Source: Myxococcales bacterium (GTDB lineage Bacteria > Myxococcota_A > Polyangia > Polyangiales > Polyangiaceae). Taken from it: 64,000 nucleotides of DNA. Under the pieces are notes generated by a model. The model searched no databases and was not told the origin of the DNA. It worked only from the letters and a program-made list of their open reading frames with translations. Positions within the stretch are counted from its first letter, which is position 1, and every line of letters begins with the position of its first letter. Shown here piece after piece: positions 53,930-62,707 of the stretch. The DNA lies in contig JADJKB010000021.1 of NCBI GenBank assembly GCA_016706225.1, positions 372,001-436,000 on the forward strand, written 5' to 3'. The translations under genes were made by a program, and so were the position numbers.

Positions 53930-54868
53930 ATGCACCGGGTCGACATCGACGCGCTCTACTCCGGCTACTGCGACTCGGTGCCCGGTGAGATCCGGCCGGT
54001 TGCGCAAGAGCTTGCGCACCGGCTGGGCCTCGCGCCGGTGCCAGGAGTGCCGTGGAGCCAGGTGTTCGGGAACGCCGTGACGCTTGCCGCGCCGGCCCTG
54101 GTCGCTGAAGCCTTCCCCCGCGCGGAACCGGCGATGCTCCGCCTCGCGGTCCTGGCGCACATGCTCGCGGTGATCGAGGCCTTCGGCGCGGACCGCCTGG
54201 CCGACCGACAGGTGTGTGCGAGTGGACCGCTGCTGGGGGCCCTCCAGGAAGTTCGAAACGGGCGGGACCGCGCGCTCCACGAATTGGACGCGACGGCCTC
54301 GTATGAGGTGGCGGATCAGCGCTCGCGCGCGGCAATGGCGGGTGAACGGGAGTGGCTCGCTCGGGTTCTACCTGCGAGCTACCCGACGTACGCGCGCCTT
54401 TCGCTCGACAAGCAAGCAGTGGGGTTTGCCGCGTCGGTGGCGCTGGCGCGCGCTTCAGGCGGCTCGCCCGCCCAGGTGGTGACCCTCGAGCGGCTCCTCG
54501 CCGACGTGTGGCTCGGTCTCCAACACCACGACGACGTGGTGGACTGGGAGGACGACTGGGAGCGTGGAGGCGCTTGGGCCGTGTGCTTGGCGCGTGGCGC
54601 GCCGGCCGGCTTTACCGCAGCCGAAGCCCACGCAATTCGGCACTACGTGCTCGGCTCCGGCGTGCTCGCCTTGCTGCTCGAACGCTCGCGGCGCCACTAC
54701 CGCGGCGCCTGGCGCCGGGCACGAGCAATCGGCGCGCTCGGCCTGGCAGCGTGGGCACAGGAGCGTCATGAGAAGTTGACGGCCCTGTGCCGAGCCGAGA
54801 AAGCCAGCGCGGGCTACGCGGTACGTCTCTTCCGACTGGCACCCTTCGCGGCGGAGGTGCTTCGGTGA
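53930..54868 (+). CDS. class I isoprenoid biosynthesis-type enzyme
   Basis: This 312-residue all-helical protein has an Asp-rich motif DDVVDWEDD (D201, D202, D205, D208, D209) after QHH, like the DDxxD metal site of terpene synthases and prenyltransferases. A second NSE-type motif is not obvious. The first half has ELAHRLGL and AHMLAVIEAF, which fit the class I fold. It would bind a prenyl diphosphate through Mg2+. Its stop overlaps the GTG start of the subtilase (GTGA), so the two are co-translated, an odd pairing. No other isoprenoid pathway genes are near. Confidence 0.68.
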   Translation: MHRVDIDALYSGYCDSVPGEIRPVAQELAHRLGLAPVPGVPWSQVFGNAVTLAAPALVAEAFPRAEPAMLRLAVLAHMLAVIEAFGADRLADRQVCASGPLLGALQEVRNGRDRALHELDATASYEVADQRSRAAMAGEREWLARVLPASYPTYARLSLDKQAVGFAASVALARASGGSPAQVVTLERLLADVWLGLQHHDDVVDWEDDWERGGAWAVCLARGAPAGFTAAEAHAIRHYVLGSGVLALLLERSRRHYRGAWRRARAIGALGLAAWAQERHEKLTALCRAEKASAGYAVRLFRLAPFAAEVLR

Positions 54869-56658
54869 AGCGCGAGGGCTGGGAGTTCGACTACCGGCCC
54901 GTGGGTCAATCGCACAGGGGCAGCGCCGATGCTGATCTCGACATGGTCGTGGCAACCCGAGCGGAGGTCGACTCTGTGCACCTCAGCGCTGTCCTGGGCG
55001 CGCTGCTAGAAGACGTTGAGGTGGAGCCCATCCTGGTGACGGACCCCCTGTTCTGGAGCCGAATTCGATCCACGCGATTAGCCCGTCCTTTGGAGCTGAT
55101 CCGCGCGCTGGAGCGTGCTGGCGTTGGCGTGCGCTATACCGCGTTTTCGCGCGCGGGCTCCGATGAGCTGGCGCCCCCCGTCGATTGGTCCCCGAGTGCT
55201 GGGCGACGCCCGACCCAATGGCGCGCGCGTGAAGAACGCTGGCATTCTGACCGCGACGACCCCGGGCTATGGTTCCTGGGCGAAAACGGAATTGCCGTGG
55301 ATCGGACGACGTGTGGAACGGGCGCCGGCACGCGCCTCGCGGTGATCGATAACGACGCGGGAGCCACCGATCACCTCGAGCTGGACGCTGTGGAGCTTGT
55401 CGGCGCACGGAGCGTCTCCAGCGGCTCTCGGCACGGCGCCAGCCTGTCGGCCTGGGCGGTCGGGACGCGCGACGCCGCCTTCGCGGGAGTAGCCCCAGAC
55501 GCGACGCTTCGCCATTACTACATTCCGAAGCCCGGAAGCGACGTCGTCTCCCTTGCCCTGGCAATCGCACGAGCTGTGGACGATGGGGCCGACGTGGTCC
55601 TGTGCGCGACTCACGTCGAAGGCACGTGGAGTCCGCTCCTCGACGACGCACTGGAGCTCGCGACCCGAGTGGGACGGCGCGGATTGGGCACCGCAGTGGT
55701 CATGCCCGCTGGGCGCGAGTGCTCCAGCCCGGAGGGAGCCGTCCACGCAAGCCTCAGCTTGGGCTTCGGAGATCCCGCGAGTGACCCGCGCGTGCTCTGC
55801 GTCGGCCCAAGTTCGGCGGCAGGCGGGTGGTTCTTGTACCGCGACCGCCGCGGAGTGTACCGGCCGTTTTCCAACCGCGGGCCAGCCATGCGATGGCTTG
55901 CGCCCGGTGATGATCTCGCCGACCCGTTCCGCCCCGGTGAGCTCGCTCACGCGGAGTCCAGTGGCGCGGCGGCGGTAGCGGCCGGAGCGCTTCTGCTCGT
56001 CCTGGGACAAAACCCAGGGCTCACCGTGTTCGAGCTGGTGGAGCTCGTAACGCAAAGCGCGACACCGCTGGCGGGCGAGAGCTCGGAGCGACGCGGACTT
56101 ACGGTCCACCGCGAAATCGAACCTGCGAGCGTCGACCGAGACGGCCACAACGTCAAACATGGCTACGGACGTATTCACGCAACGCGCGCATGTCTGCTCG
56201 CGCGAGATCCCATTTCCGGAGCGCTCGTGTCGATGGGTGAAGACGGCGCAGCGCGGGCTTGGCAGAGTTTGGTTGCTGCCGATAGCTGGTACTCGCCGGA
56301 GTTCGCGCGCTGGGCTGCCAAGACGTGCTTCGCGCGGCCGGAGCTCAGGCAGGCGCTCAGCGCCCTGGTCCGCCACGCGCGCCTTCTCGCGCCAGATCCT
56401 GGCCGTGGCGAATGGCACGCCGTCGGTGCAGTCGCGCGCCAAACAGCGGTCCTGCTTCGCGCGTTGCTCTCGCTCAGAGACACCGCACCTCCGGCGGTCG
56501 ACGCGGAGCTCGAAGCATTGGCGCGTGCCGCGTTGGCGTCGTCGCGCATGCCCGATCTGCGTTCCGCCTGGAGTCGCTATGTGAGCAAGGCGTCTCAGTG
56601 CCTCTGGCCAGACGCCGTGGGGAAGTCGAAGGCGCTCGCTTCCTTGGCCGCCACCTGA
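54865..56658 (+). CDS. subtilisin-like (S8) serine protease
   Basis: This 597-residue protein has the S8 triad in order: D162 in AVIDNDAG, H190 in SRHGASLSAW and S365/S366 in AESSGAAAVAAG. There is no signal peptide or prodomain, so it may act in the cytoplasm. The C-terminal about 170 residues form an all-helical domain of unknown type. The GTG at 54865 overlaps the stop of the isoprenoid-type gene and has GGAGG upstream. The Ser motif SSGAA replaces the usual GTSMAAP, so it is atypical. Coupling to the isoprenoid-type enzyme suggests that it processes or regulates something made with it. Confidence 0.82.
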   Translation: MKREGWEFDYRPVGQSHRGSADADLDMVVATRAEVDSVHLSAVLGALLEDVEVEPILVTDPLFWSRIRSTRLARPLELIRALERAGVGVRYTAFSRAGSDELAPPVDWSPSAGRRPTQWRAREERWHSDRDDPGLWFLGENGIAVDRTTCGTGAGTRLAVIDNDAGATDHLELDAVELVGARSVSSGSRHGASLSAWAVGTRDAAFAGVAPDATLRHYYIPKPGSDVVSLALAIARAVDDGADVVLCATHVEGTWSPLLDDALELATRVGRRGLGTAVVMPAGRECSSPEGAVHASLSLGFGDPASDPRVLCVGPSSAAGGWFLYRDRRGVYRPFSNRGPAMRWLAPGDDLADPFRPGELAHAESSGAAAVAAGALLLVLGQNPGLTVFELVELVTQSATPLAGESSERRGLTVHREIEPASVDRDGHNVKHGYGRIHATRACLLARDPISGALVSMGEDGAARAWQSLVAADSWYSPEFARWAAKTCFARPELRQALSALVRHARLLAPDPGRGEWHAVGAVARQTAVLLRALLSLRDTAPPAVDAELEALARAALASSRMPDLRSAWSRYVSKASQCLWPDAVGKSKALASLAAT

Positions 56659-56701
56659 CGGTGCTTGGCGCCCGAGCGGCCCAGCCGTAGCCTTTCTCGC
56701 G

Positions 56702-59041
56702 ATGCCAGGTCGGGGCCAGGCGGGGAGTGGAAGGTACGTGGGGCGGGTCACCGCCCTGTTGTCTTTCCTCACGCTCGTGGTGGGAGCGGTCGCCCTGCAC
56801 GGTGCTCTTACTGCTTACCAGCGTCCGACCGCAGGCGTGCTGGTCGACGCCAACGGGGTGGTTTCCGAAATCGGACTTTCGACCAGGGAGGCGAAGAGGC
56901 ACGGACTTCAGTTCCCCACGCCGCTTCAATCTGTCGACGGAGTGTCCCTGACACAGTCAGCCTCACGGCGCGGCGACGACTGGGATCGTCTCGTGTCGGG
57001 GGCGGCGCGCGCAGGAAAGACGCACGTGCGCGCGGTCGTCGGACCGCCGAGTGGCCCGCGTGAAGTGGAGTTACGGCTGCACCTGCTCGAGCCGATCGTC
57101 TGGTGGTCGTACGGCGGGGCCTTGATACTGGTCGGGCTCCTCTACATCGCCGCAGGCCTGGTCGCCATGCGGGCTAGCCCGGGCGGCCGTTTGGCCCGTT
57201 CGTTCGCGAAGCTGGCGTTCAGCATCGGATTCTTCGTTCTGACACTGTTCGATCTGCACACCACCCGCCGGCTGGTGCCGGTGTTCTTCGCCGCGCTCGC
57301 GTTCGTCCCTGGCGGCTTCGTGCTGGTTGCCCTGCGCCTTCCTGATGACGCGCCTGCCCTGGATCGGTTTCCGGCGATCGAGAGAATCGTGGACGCCGTC
57401 GGCTTGGTGGTCGCCACTACCCTGGTGGGCCTCTGGGCAGCAGGTCGGCCAACGACAAGGGTTCAAGCGTTCTGGACCATCGCGATGGGAGCCGCGCAGG
57501 TCTTCTTCGTTGTGACGTTCGTTGTGCGATTCGCGCGCGCGCGAGGGACTCGTCGGGCGGTGCTCAGATCCCTATTTCTCCCGATGGTCCCGCCGTATCT
57601 GGCGGCCGCAGGCCTGCTCTTGTTCGCTCGCCTCGGTATGTGGAAGCACGAAATCAACGTCTTCGCCTTCCCAGCTTTCGCACTTGCCCCCCTCGCGAGC
57701 GTGTACGCCCTCGTGCGTCACGACCTGTGGGACAGCCGCGCGCTCCTGACCCGCCTGCTTGCCAAGGGTTTCGCCGGCGCTGTGGCCTGTGCGATCGCGA
57801 TCGCGATCGGAACGATCGGCAGTGTCGAGCTCGGGTTTCCCATTCAGATGGCGCTGTTCTCCGCCACTTCGACCACCGTCCTCGGAGCGCTGCTGGTCAC
57901 TGCCGCGCTGTACTGGACCGAGCGACGCTTGTTCCCATCCCGCGCCGAGTACAAGCCAACCATCGAGCAGCTCAGCGCCGAGCTCCTGAGCATCACGTCG
58001 CCAACCGAGGTTGCGCGGGCCATCGAGCGCACGGTCGCGCGCTGGCTTCCCTGCGACGACCTCCGATTGGAGCTCAACGAGGCGACTGAGGCGACCGAGG
58101 CGCCGTCCAGCGCGTCCGGCAGCAAGCTTCGCGTTCCACCCGCGGTCGGCACCGACGCCCGGCTCACAATCCCGGTCGAGTTCGAGGGCCGGAGGGTCGC
58201 GACCCTCGACGTCGGCCAGAAGCGAGGCGGGGCACTATTCACTCGGGACGACCTGGACCTCCTGAGCACCATCGCCAATCAGGGGGCGCTCGCCTTGGCC
58301 CACGCGGTCGCGTATCAGGAGCTGGAGCAACGGCGCCGCCAGCAGGCCGCAGCTTGGCGGGGCGAACGAGAGGCCCTAGTCGAGACCGTCGCCGCCGAGA
58401 TCGCGCATGAGATCCGCTACCCGCTGAACTTCTTTCGCCACGCGTTCGAGCGGCTCGGGACGAGCGACGGGCTGGAAGACGAAGACGTCGATATCGGGCG
58501 GGAAGAGGTCGAGCGTCTCGAGCGATTGGTGTCGGGGCTCCGGCGCGTAGCGGCTCACCGACTCGACAGAAAAGAGGTCCCAGTCGTCGAGCTTTGGGCG
58601 CGGGCTGAAGCCCTTTTGCGCGACGCGCTGACCGGGCACGAGCTGCACGTCCAAGTGCCCGCGGGCGCGTACGTGCGTTGCGATCTCGACCAAATCACCC
58701 AGGTCCTGGTGAACCTGGTGGCGAACGCGCTCGACGCTGCCGGGAAGGACGGCGCTATCGGCATCGAATGGCGGCCGAATGCGAGCGGCGCGGAGCTCTC
58801 CGTCTGGGACTCGGGTGCGGGGTTCGTCGGCGACCCGTCACGCCTGTTCGCGCCCTGGTACACCACGAAACCTCGCGGAACCGGCCTCGGTTTGGCCATT
58901 TCGCATCGCCTGATTCGTGGCCACGGCTGGACCATCTCCGCGGCGCGGCGCGACGGCCGCACGGTCTTCACGGTCGCGATCCCCACGGCGGACGTGTGCG
59001 TGCGCGGAGCTGGCGACGTGTCCGACGCGCGCGTCGCCTGA
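56702..59041 (+). CDS. sensor histidine kinase with PDZ-like, multi-TM and GAF domains
   Basis: This 779-residue kinase starts with a membrane helix (about 17-38), a periplasmic PDZ-like region (RPTAGVLVDANG to about 140), then six to seven further helices (about 143-400), a GAF domain (TIEQLSAELLSI to AVAYQELEQ) and a HisKA domain with EIAHEIRYPLNFF (H569). The HATPase has NLVANALDAAG, WDSGAGF and GTGLGLAISH. It is 43 bp downstream of the subtilase gene, in the same direction. The input is unknown; the PDZ-like region may sense envelope or peptide signals. Confidence 0.85.
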   Translation: MPGRGQAGSGRYVGRVTALLSFLTLVVGAVALHGALTAYQRPTAGVLVDANGVVSEIGLSTREAKRHGLQFPTPLQSVDGVSLTQSASRRGDDWDRLVSGAARAGKTHVRAVVGPPSGPREVELRLHLLEPIVWWSYGGALILVGLLYIAAGLVAMRASPGGRLARSFAKLAFSIGFFVLTLFDLHTTRRLVPVFFAALAFVPGGFVLVALRLPDDAPALDRFPAIERIVDAVGLVVATTLVGLWAAGRPTTRVQAFWTIAMGAAQVFFVVTFVVRFARARGTRRAVLRSLFLPMVPPYLAAAGLLLFARLGMWKHEINVFAFPAFALAPLASVYALVRHDLWDSRALLTRLLAKGFAGAVACAIAIAIGTIGSVELGFPIQMALFSATSTTVLGALLVTAALYWTERRLFPSRAEYKPTIEQLSAELLSITSPTEVARAIERTVARWLPCDDLRLELNEATEATEAPSSASGSKLRVPPAVGTDARLTIPVEFEGRRVATLDVGQKRGGALFTRDDLDLLSTIANQGALALAHAVAYQELEQRRRQQAAAWRGEREALVETVAAEIAHEIRYPLNFFRHAFERLGTSDGLEDEDVDIGREEVERLERLVSGLRRVAAHRLDRKEVPVVELWARAEALLRDALTGHELHVQVPAGAYVRCDLDQITQVLVNLVANALDAAGKDGAIGIEWRPNASGAELSVWDSGAGFVGDPSRLFAPWYTTKPRGTGLGLAISHRLIRGHGWTISAARRDGRTVFTVAIPTADVCVRGAGDVSDARVA

Positions 59042-59060
59042 GTCGGGTGTGCGTCGTCCC

Positions 59061-59136
59061 GAGCCCGTAGTCAGCGCGGCCTTCGAGGAGCCCGCGGCTG
59101 CAGGCGGTCGCGGCTTTCAGATGTCCCTCGAATACG
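59061..59136 (-). pseudogene. duplicated tail of the methyltransferase gene
   Basis: This stretch follows the 3' end of the methyltransferase gene (60326-60401) with about 15 differences in 76 bp: both read GAGCCCGTAGTC, CCTTCGAGGAGCCCGCGGC and CAGGCG-TCGC in order. It lies just after the large kinase gene and has no remaining open frame. It marks a local duplication around the caspase-like gene. Confidence 0.6.
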
Positions 59137-59221
59137 GCCACGACGCCACCGGCGGCACCTGTGGAGTGCCCCAGGAAGAATCAAGGCGAGGAAAGTGAGG
59201 GCGTGGCATTCGTAGGCGCGT

Positions 59222-59935
59222 TCACGTTCCTCGTTTCGCCTGCGCCGCTATCGCGGCCGCGAACGTCTCGAGCGCAGCGCGGAACTTTTCCGCTGTTTCC
59301 CGTTGCCGGTGGCTCGCTCTCAGCGCGTCACCGCTCGTGTGAACGAATGTGCCCGGCGCGAGCCCGGTGGCGGCGCCCATGGCGGACACCGCACCGTGGA
59401 TCGGGGTGTTCTTCGCCATGTGGTGGTAGAAGGTCGCGAACCCGATGAGCGAGTCGGGGACCGATATCGTCCCCTTGGGTCCCACCAGGGCGTGGAAGCT
59501 GTCGTCGCTACTCTTGCTGATCGCTCGGTACGCTTCGTGCCCGTGACAGCTGGACATGCAGAGGATGAGCTTGCTGTCGAGCTGTGGGTTCAGGATTTGG
59601 CAGATCTTGCCGAAGTCCTCCCAGGTCAGGCGGGTGCCGTCGGTGAGAGCGAACCCCGCCTCGGAGCCATGCGCGGAGATGTGCACGACCGGGAGCTGAC
59701 CGCGGACGTGCCCCTCTCCGACTTTGACGAGCGCCTTGATGAAGGTCTGCCCACTTACCACTCGGTAGTACCGGCAGCCCAGGCCAACCTGCTCAAGGAC
59801 GCGTCGAAGGGCCTCGCCTTCCTCCCGTCCCGACAGGATATCGTCAGGAGTGAGCGACTCTATGATGTGAACGACCTGGGGCGATGCCTTCGCATTGGTC
59901 GTCCTCTGCTGTCCGAGTTTCCCATGTGCACTCAT
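59222..59935 (-). CDS. caspase-like (CHAT/C14-type) peptidase
   Basis: This 237-residue protein has the caspase-fold dyad: VVHISAHGSEAGF (H89) and LILCMSSCHGHEA (C130), preceded by hydrophobic strands, as in CHAT and orthocaspase domains. It has no signal peptide and no other domain. The ATG at 59935 has GGAG five bases upstream. The frame is open further to about 60170 with only a TTG at 60094. It lies between two kinase/protease genes and the methyltransferase. Such peptidases serve in programmed cell death and phage defence; here the trigger may be the kinase pathway. Confidence 0.8.
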   Translation of the reverse strand: MSAHGKLGQQRTTNAKASPQVVHIIESLTPDDILSGREEGEALRRVLEQVGLGCRYYRVVSGQTFIKALVKVGEGHVRGQLPVVHISAHGSEAGFALTDGTRLTWEDFGKICQILNPQLDSKLILCMSSCHGHEAYRAISKSSDDSFHALVGPKGTISVPDSLIGFATFYHHMAKNTPIHGAVSAMGAATGLAPGTFVHTSGDALRASHRQRETAEKFRAALETFAAAIAAQAKRGT

Positions 59936-60307
59936 CGCGACTCCAGGCCAATCATGACCCGGTCGCTCCGAAACAGCGAACGCCCTGCCGTGCCAGTTCG
60001 AGGTCCGCGTCACCGAGGACGTCGGCACCGGGCAGAGCAGGCGGATCTCGGCGAGCCCCTCGGTCCAGATGGAGATGACGCGGTCGTCCGCCAACGGGTT
60101 TGGCTCGAGGAACTCCGCCGCTCGACGCTCGCTCGTCAGCTCCCGCTGGATTCCGAGGGCGAGACGAGGTGATCTCGAGTCACGGGCCGTCCGCCAGCGC
60201 CAGGAGCTCCGCCACGATGGTCTCGTCGTCGCAGTTCATCATCGGCCCCGAGCCCGGGGCGGGGCCATATTCGGAGCGCCCTCCGCGTGCGCAGCGCCCT
60301 GCTCGCG
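59936..60307. other. 372 bp without a clear gene
   Basis: On the minus strand, the caspase frame is open up to about 60170 but lacks a good start. A separate short frame, 60180-60242, encodes MMNCDDETIVAELLALADGP and stops. Together they may be the remains of an N-terminal domain or of a small partner gene. No promoter is placed. Confidence 0.35.
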
Positions 60308-61225
60308 TCACGCGCGGCCCGTCACGAGCCCGTAGTCGACGCCGCCTTCGAGGAGCCCGCGGCAACAGGCGATCGCACCCTTCACGTGTCCTTCGAAGAC
60401 AGGATCGCGCGCGCCGTCCTTGCGCAAGTCGAGCAGCGTTCGCGTCGCCATCGACAGCATTTGCTCGGCGCTCAGCCGCACTTCAGCGCGGAGGTCGATG
60501 AGCTCGACGTCCCGAAATCCGGCGGCGGCAAGCGCCTCGGCCGCCGCGCTCATGGACTGCCACGCGGGCATCGCCCACCCCTGCATTACGTCCTCGATTA
60601 GCTCCGGTCGCCCTTCGCCGACGAAGAACTCCATCGCGCCGTAGTGTCCTCCGGGCGCGAGCAGGCCATGAAGGTGCTCGAAGTACCCTCCCGTGTCTGC
60701 GGCATGACACAGGCTCTCCAGGTTCAGCGCCGCGTCGAAGCTGCCAGGCGCGAAGGTGGTCGCGGCGTAGTCCATCTCCAGGAGCTGGACCTTGTCCTCG
60801 ACGCCCCGTTCGCGAGCGAAGCGCATGCCGAGCTCGACTTGACCGCGATCCAGCGTGATCCCCACGACCTTCGCGCCGCGTTCCCTGGCGAGCCAGATCG
60901 CGGTACCGCCGACGCCGCAGCCTGAGTCCAGAACGCGGCTTCCTGGGCCGATGCCCAGGCGATCCGCCAGGTACCGATTCGAATTCTCGTGCGCTTCGTC
61001 GAGCGATCTTGTCGACGCGTCGGAAAGCCCGTAGTGAAAAGAGAGAGCGCGCCCCGACCAGTTGGCGAGGTAGCTACGCTCGTTCGTCGCCCGGTAGTAT
61101 TCGACGACTCTCGCTATCTGTTCGTCCGGAGTCTTGCCCACGACGCGGATGATACCGGTTGGCGGCGCGACCCGCACTCCGGGCTCGCCGGGTATTCGCG
61201 CCTCCGCTAGGATTCGTCGGCGCAC
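60308..61225 (-). CDS. SAM-dependent methyltransferase
   Basis: This protein of about 305 residues has a class I methyltransferase core with VLDSGCGVGGTAIWLAR (motif I), KVVGITLD (motif II) and ALNLESLCH near the substrate site. The N-terminal text (YYRATNERSYLANW, HYGLSD) resembles sterol-, tocopherol- and geranyl-diphosphate-methylating enzymes, which methylate isoprenoids. With an isoprenoid-type enzyme in the same cluster, a methylated isoprenoid product is possible. The GTG at 61225 is the first start; an internal GTG may be the true one. It is divergent from the sigma-54 regulator. Confidence 0.8.
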   Translation of the reverse strand: MRRRILAEARIPGEPGVRVAPPTGIIRVVGKTPDEQIARVVEYYRATNERSYLANWSGRALSFHYGLSDASTRSLDEAHENSNRYLADRLGIGPGSRVLDSGCGVGGTAIWLARERGAKVVGITLDRGQVELGMRFARERGVEDKVQLLEMDYAATTFAPGSFDAALNLESLCHAADTGGYFEHLHGLLAPGGHYGAMEFFVGEGRPELIEDVMQGWAMPAWQSMSAAAEALAAAGFRDVELIDLRAEVRLSAEQMLSMATRTLLDLRKDGARDPVFEGHVKGAIACCRGLLEGGVDYGLVTGRA

Positions 61226-61257
61226 GTGGCGTTTGGGGCCCCAGCGCTCGAGCCAGA

Positions 61258-62667
61258 ATGAGAATCCTCGTCGTTGACGACCAGCGGAGCGCTCGCAGGT
61301 TGCTCTGTCACATGCTCGCCGCTGTCGAGGGCGCCGAAATCCTGGAGGCGGCCTCCCTCGCAGAAGCGCGAGCCGCTGTCGAGGAGCAGAACCCGGACCT
61401 GTTGTTGGTCGACATCCGCCTGGGCGAATCCCCCACGGACCGAGGTGGGCTCGAGCTCATGAGCTGGCTCAGGGGCTCGGGCTACGCGACGCCGGCGGTG
61501 ATGGTGACCGCCTTCAGTGAGGTCGCGGAAATCCGCGAGGCCATGAGGCAGGGCGCGAGCGACTATGTGTTCAAGGACGAGCTGAGTCCGGAGATGCTCC
61601 TCCCAATCGTCAACGGCATCGCCGAGAGGGCCCGCCTGCTGCGCGAGGTCGGCAGGCTCCGAAAGAACCTGGACGCGCGCTTCGGCACAGGAGCGCTGGT
61701 CGGGTCCTCGCCTGAGATGGAACGCGTGCGGTTGCTGGTCGAGCGTGTCGCGGGGTCGGACTGCTCCGTCCTGCTCCGGGGACAGACCGGCACGGGCAAG
61801 GAGCTGGTTGCGCGGACTCTGCACCAGTTGGGCACTCATGCCGACGCCCCGTTCGTTGCGGTCAACTGCTCGGCGCTGCCCGGCACCCTCGTCGAGTCGA
61901 TCCTATTCGGCCATGAGCGCGGCGCGTTCTCGGGTGCTGACCGGCGGGTACGCGGCCAGCTCGAGCTAGCAGGCTCGGGTACCGTGCTCTTGGATGAGAT
62001 CGCCGAGATGCCCCCGGAGCTCCAAGCGAAGCTGCTCCGAGTACTCGAGGACCGGCGGTTCCGGCCGATCGGAGCCGAGCGTGAGACGCCGCTCCGCGCC
62101 CGGATCCTTGCCGCAACCCACGTTGACCTCGAGGAGAGGATCCGCGACGGGAGGTTCCGGGAGGATCTCTTCTACCGCCTCAACGTGGTGTCCATAGCGC
62201 TGCCGTCGCTGGCGGGGCGAGGTGGTGACATTCGCGAGCTCCTGGCGTCGCTGCTCCCGGACCTTCGGCGCAGATTGTCGTTCAGCCCCGACGCGGTGGA
62301 GTGGCTCGCAGGCCGGCCGTGGCCGGGCAACGTTCGCGAGCTCAAGAACGCGCTCATCCGCGTCGCGCTCCTCTCCGACACCGATCACGTGGACGCGAAA
62401 ACGCTCCAGGAACTGGTTGGCGAGAGCGCCCGCAACTCGGGAGCTGAGGTCGACGGCTTGGCGACCCGCATTCTGGCCCTGCCGGCCGGTACAGGATCCA
62501 AGCTCGACAGCGTTGAGCTTGCAGTGCTGCAACGTGCCCTCGAACTCTCTTCCGGGAACAAGAGCGCGGCGGCGCGGCTGGTAGGATTAGAGCGGAAAGC
62601 GTTCGAGCGACGCTGGGAGCGAGGGTGCGGACGTCCGCCGGATTCCGGCGACGACCCGAGCGGGTAG
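61258..62667 (+). CDS. sigma-54-dependent response regulator (NtrC family)
   Basis: This 469-residue protein has a receiver domain with LLLVDIRLGE (D52), an AAA+ domain with GQTGTGKE (175-182), GAFSGA (222-227) and LLDEIAEMP, and a Fis-type HTH at the C-terminus (LQRALELSSGNKSAAARLVG). The sigma-54 contact loop is GAFSGA instead of the canonical GAFTGA. It should activate sigma-54 promoters when phosphorylated, probably by one of the two kinases of this cluster. It is divergent from the methyltransferase gene (32-bp gap). Confidence 0.88.
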   Translation: MRILVVDDQRSARRLLCHMLAAVEGAEILEAASLAEARAAVEEQNPDLLLVDIRLGESPTDRGGLELMSWLRGSGYATPAVMVTAFSEVAEIREAMRQGASDYVFKDELSPEMLLPIVNGIAERARLLREVGRLRKNLDARFGTGALVGSSPEMERVRLLVERVAGSDCSVLLRGQTGTGKELVARTLHQLGTHADAPFVAVNCSALPGTLVESILFGHERGAFSGADRRVRGQLELAGSGTVLLDEIAEMPPELQAKLLRVLEDRRFRPIGAERETPLRARILAATHVDLEERIRDGRFREDLFYRLNVVSIALPSLAGRGGDIRELLASLLPDLRRRLSFSPDAVEWLAGRPWPGNVRELKNALIRVALLSDTDHVDAKTLQELVGESARNSGAEVDGLATRILALPAGTGSKLDSVELAVLQRALELSSGNKSAAARLVGLERKAFERRWERGCGRPPDSGDDPSG

Positions 62668-62707
62668 CTGACGACCGACCTGGCAGCGCGGTGGCGCGGG
62701 CGCTCTT

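Noticed and set aside
55267..56772. a 501-residue antisense reading frame
   Set aside because: It is antisense to the subtilase gene, is rich in Arg/Pro/Gly without motifs, and has no ribosome site; a high-GC shadow.
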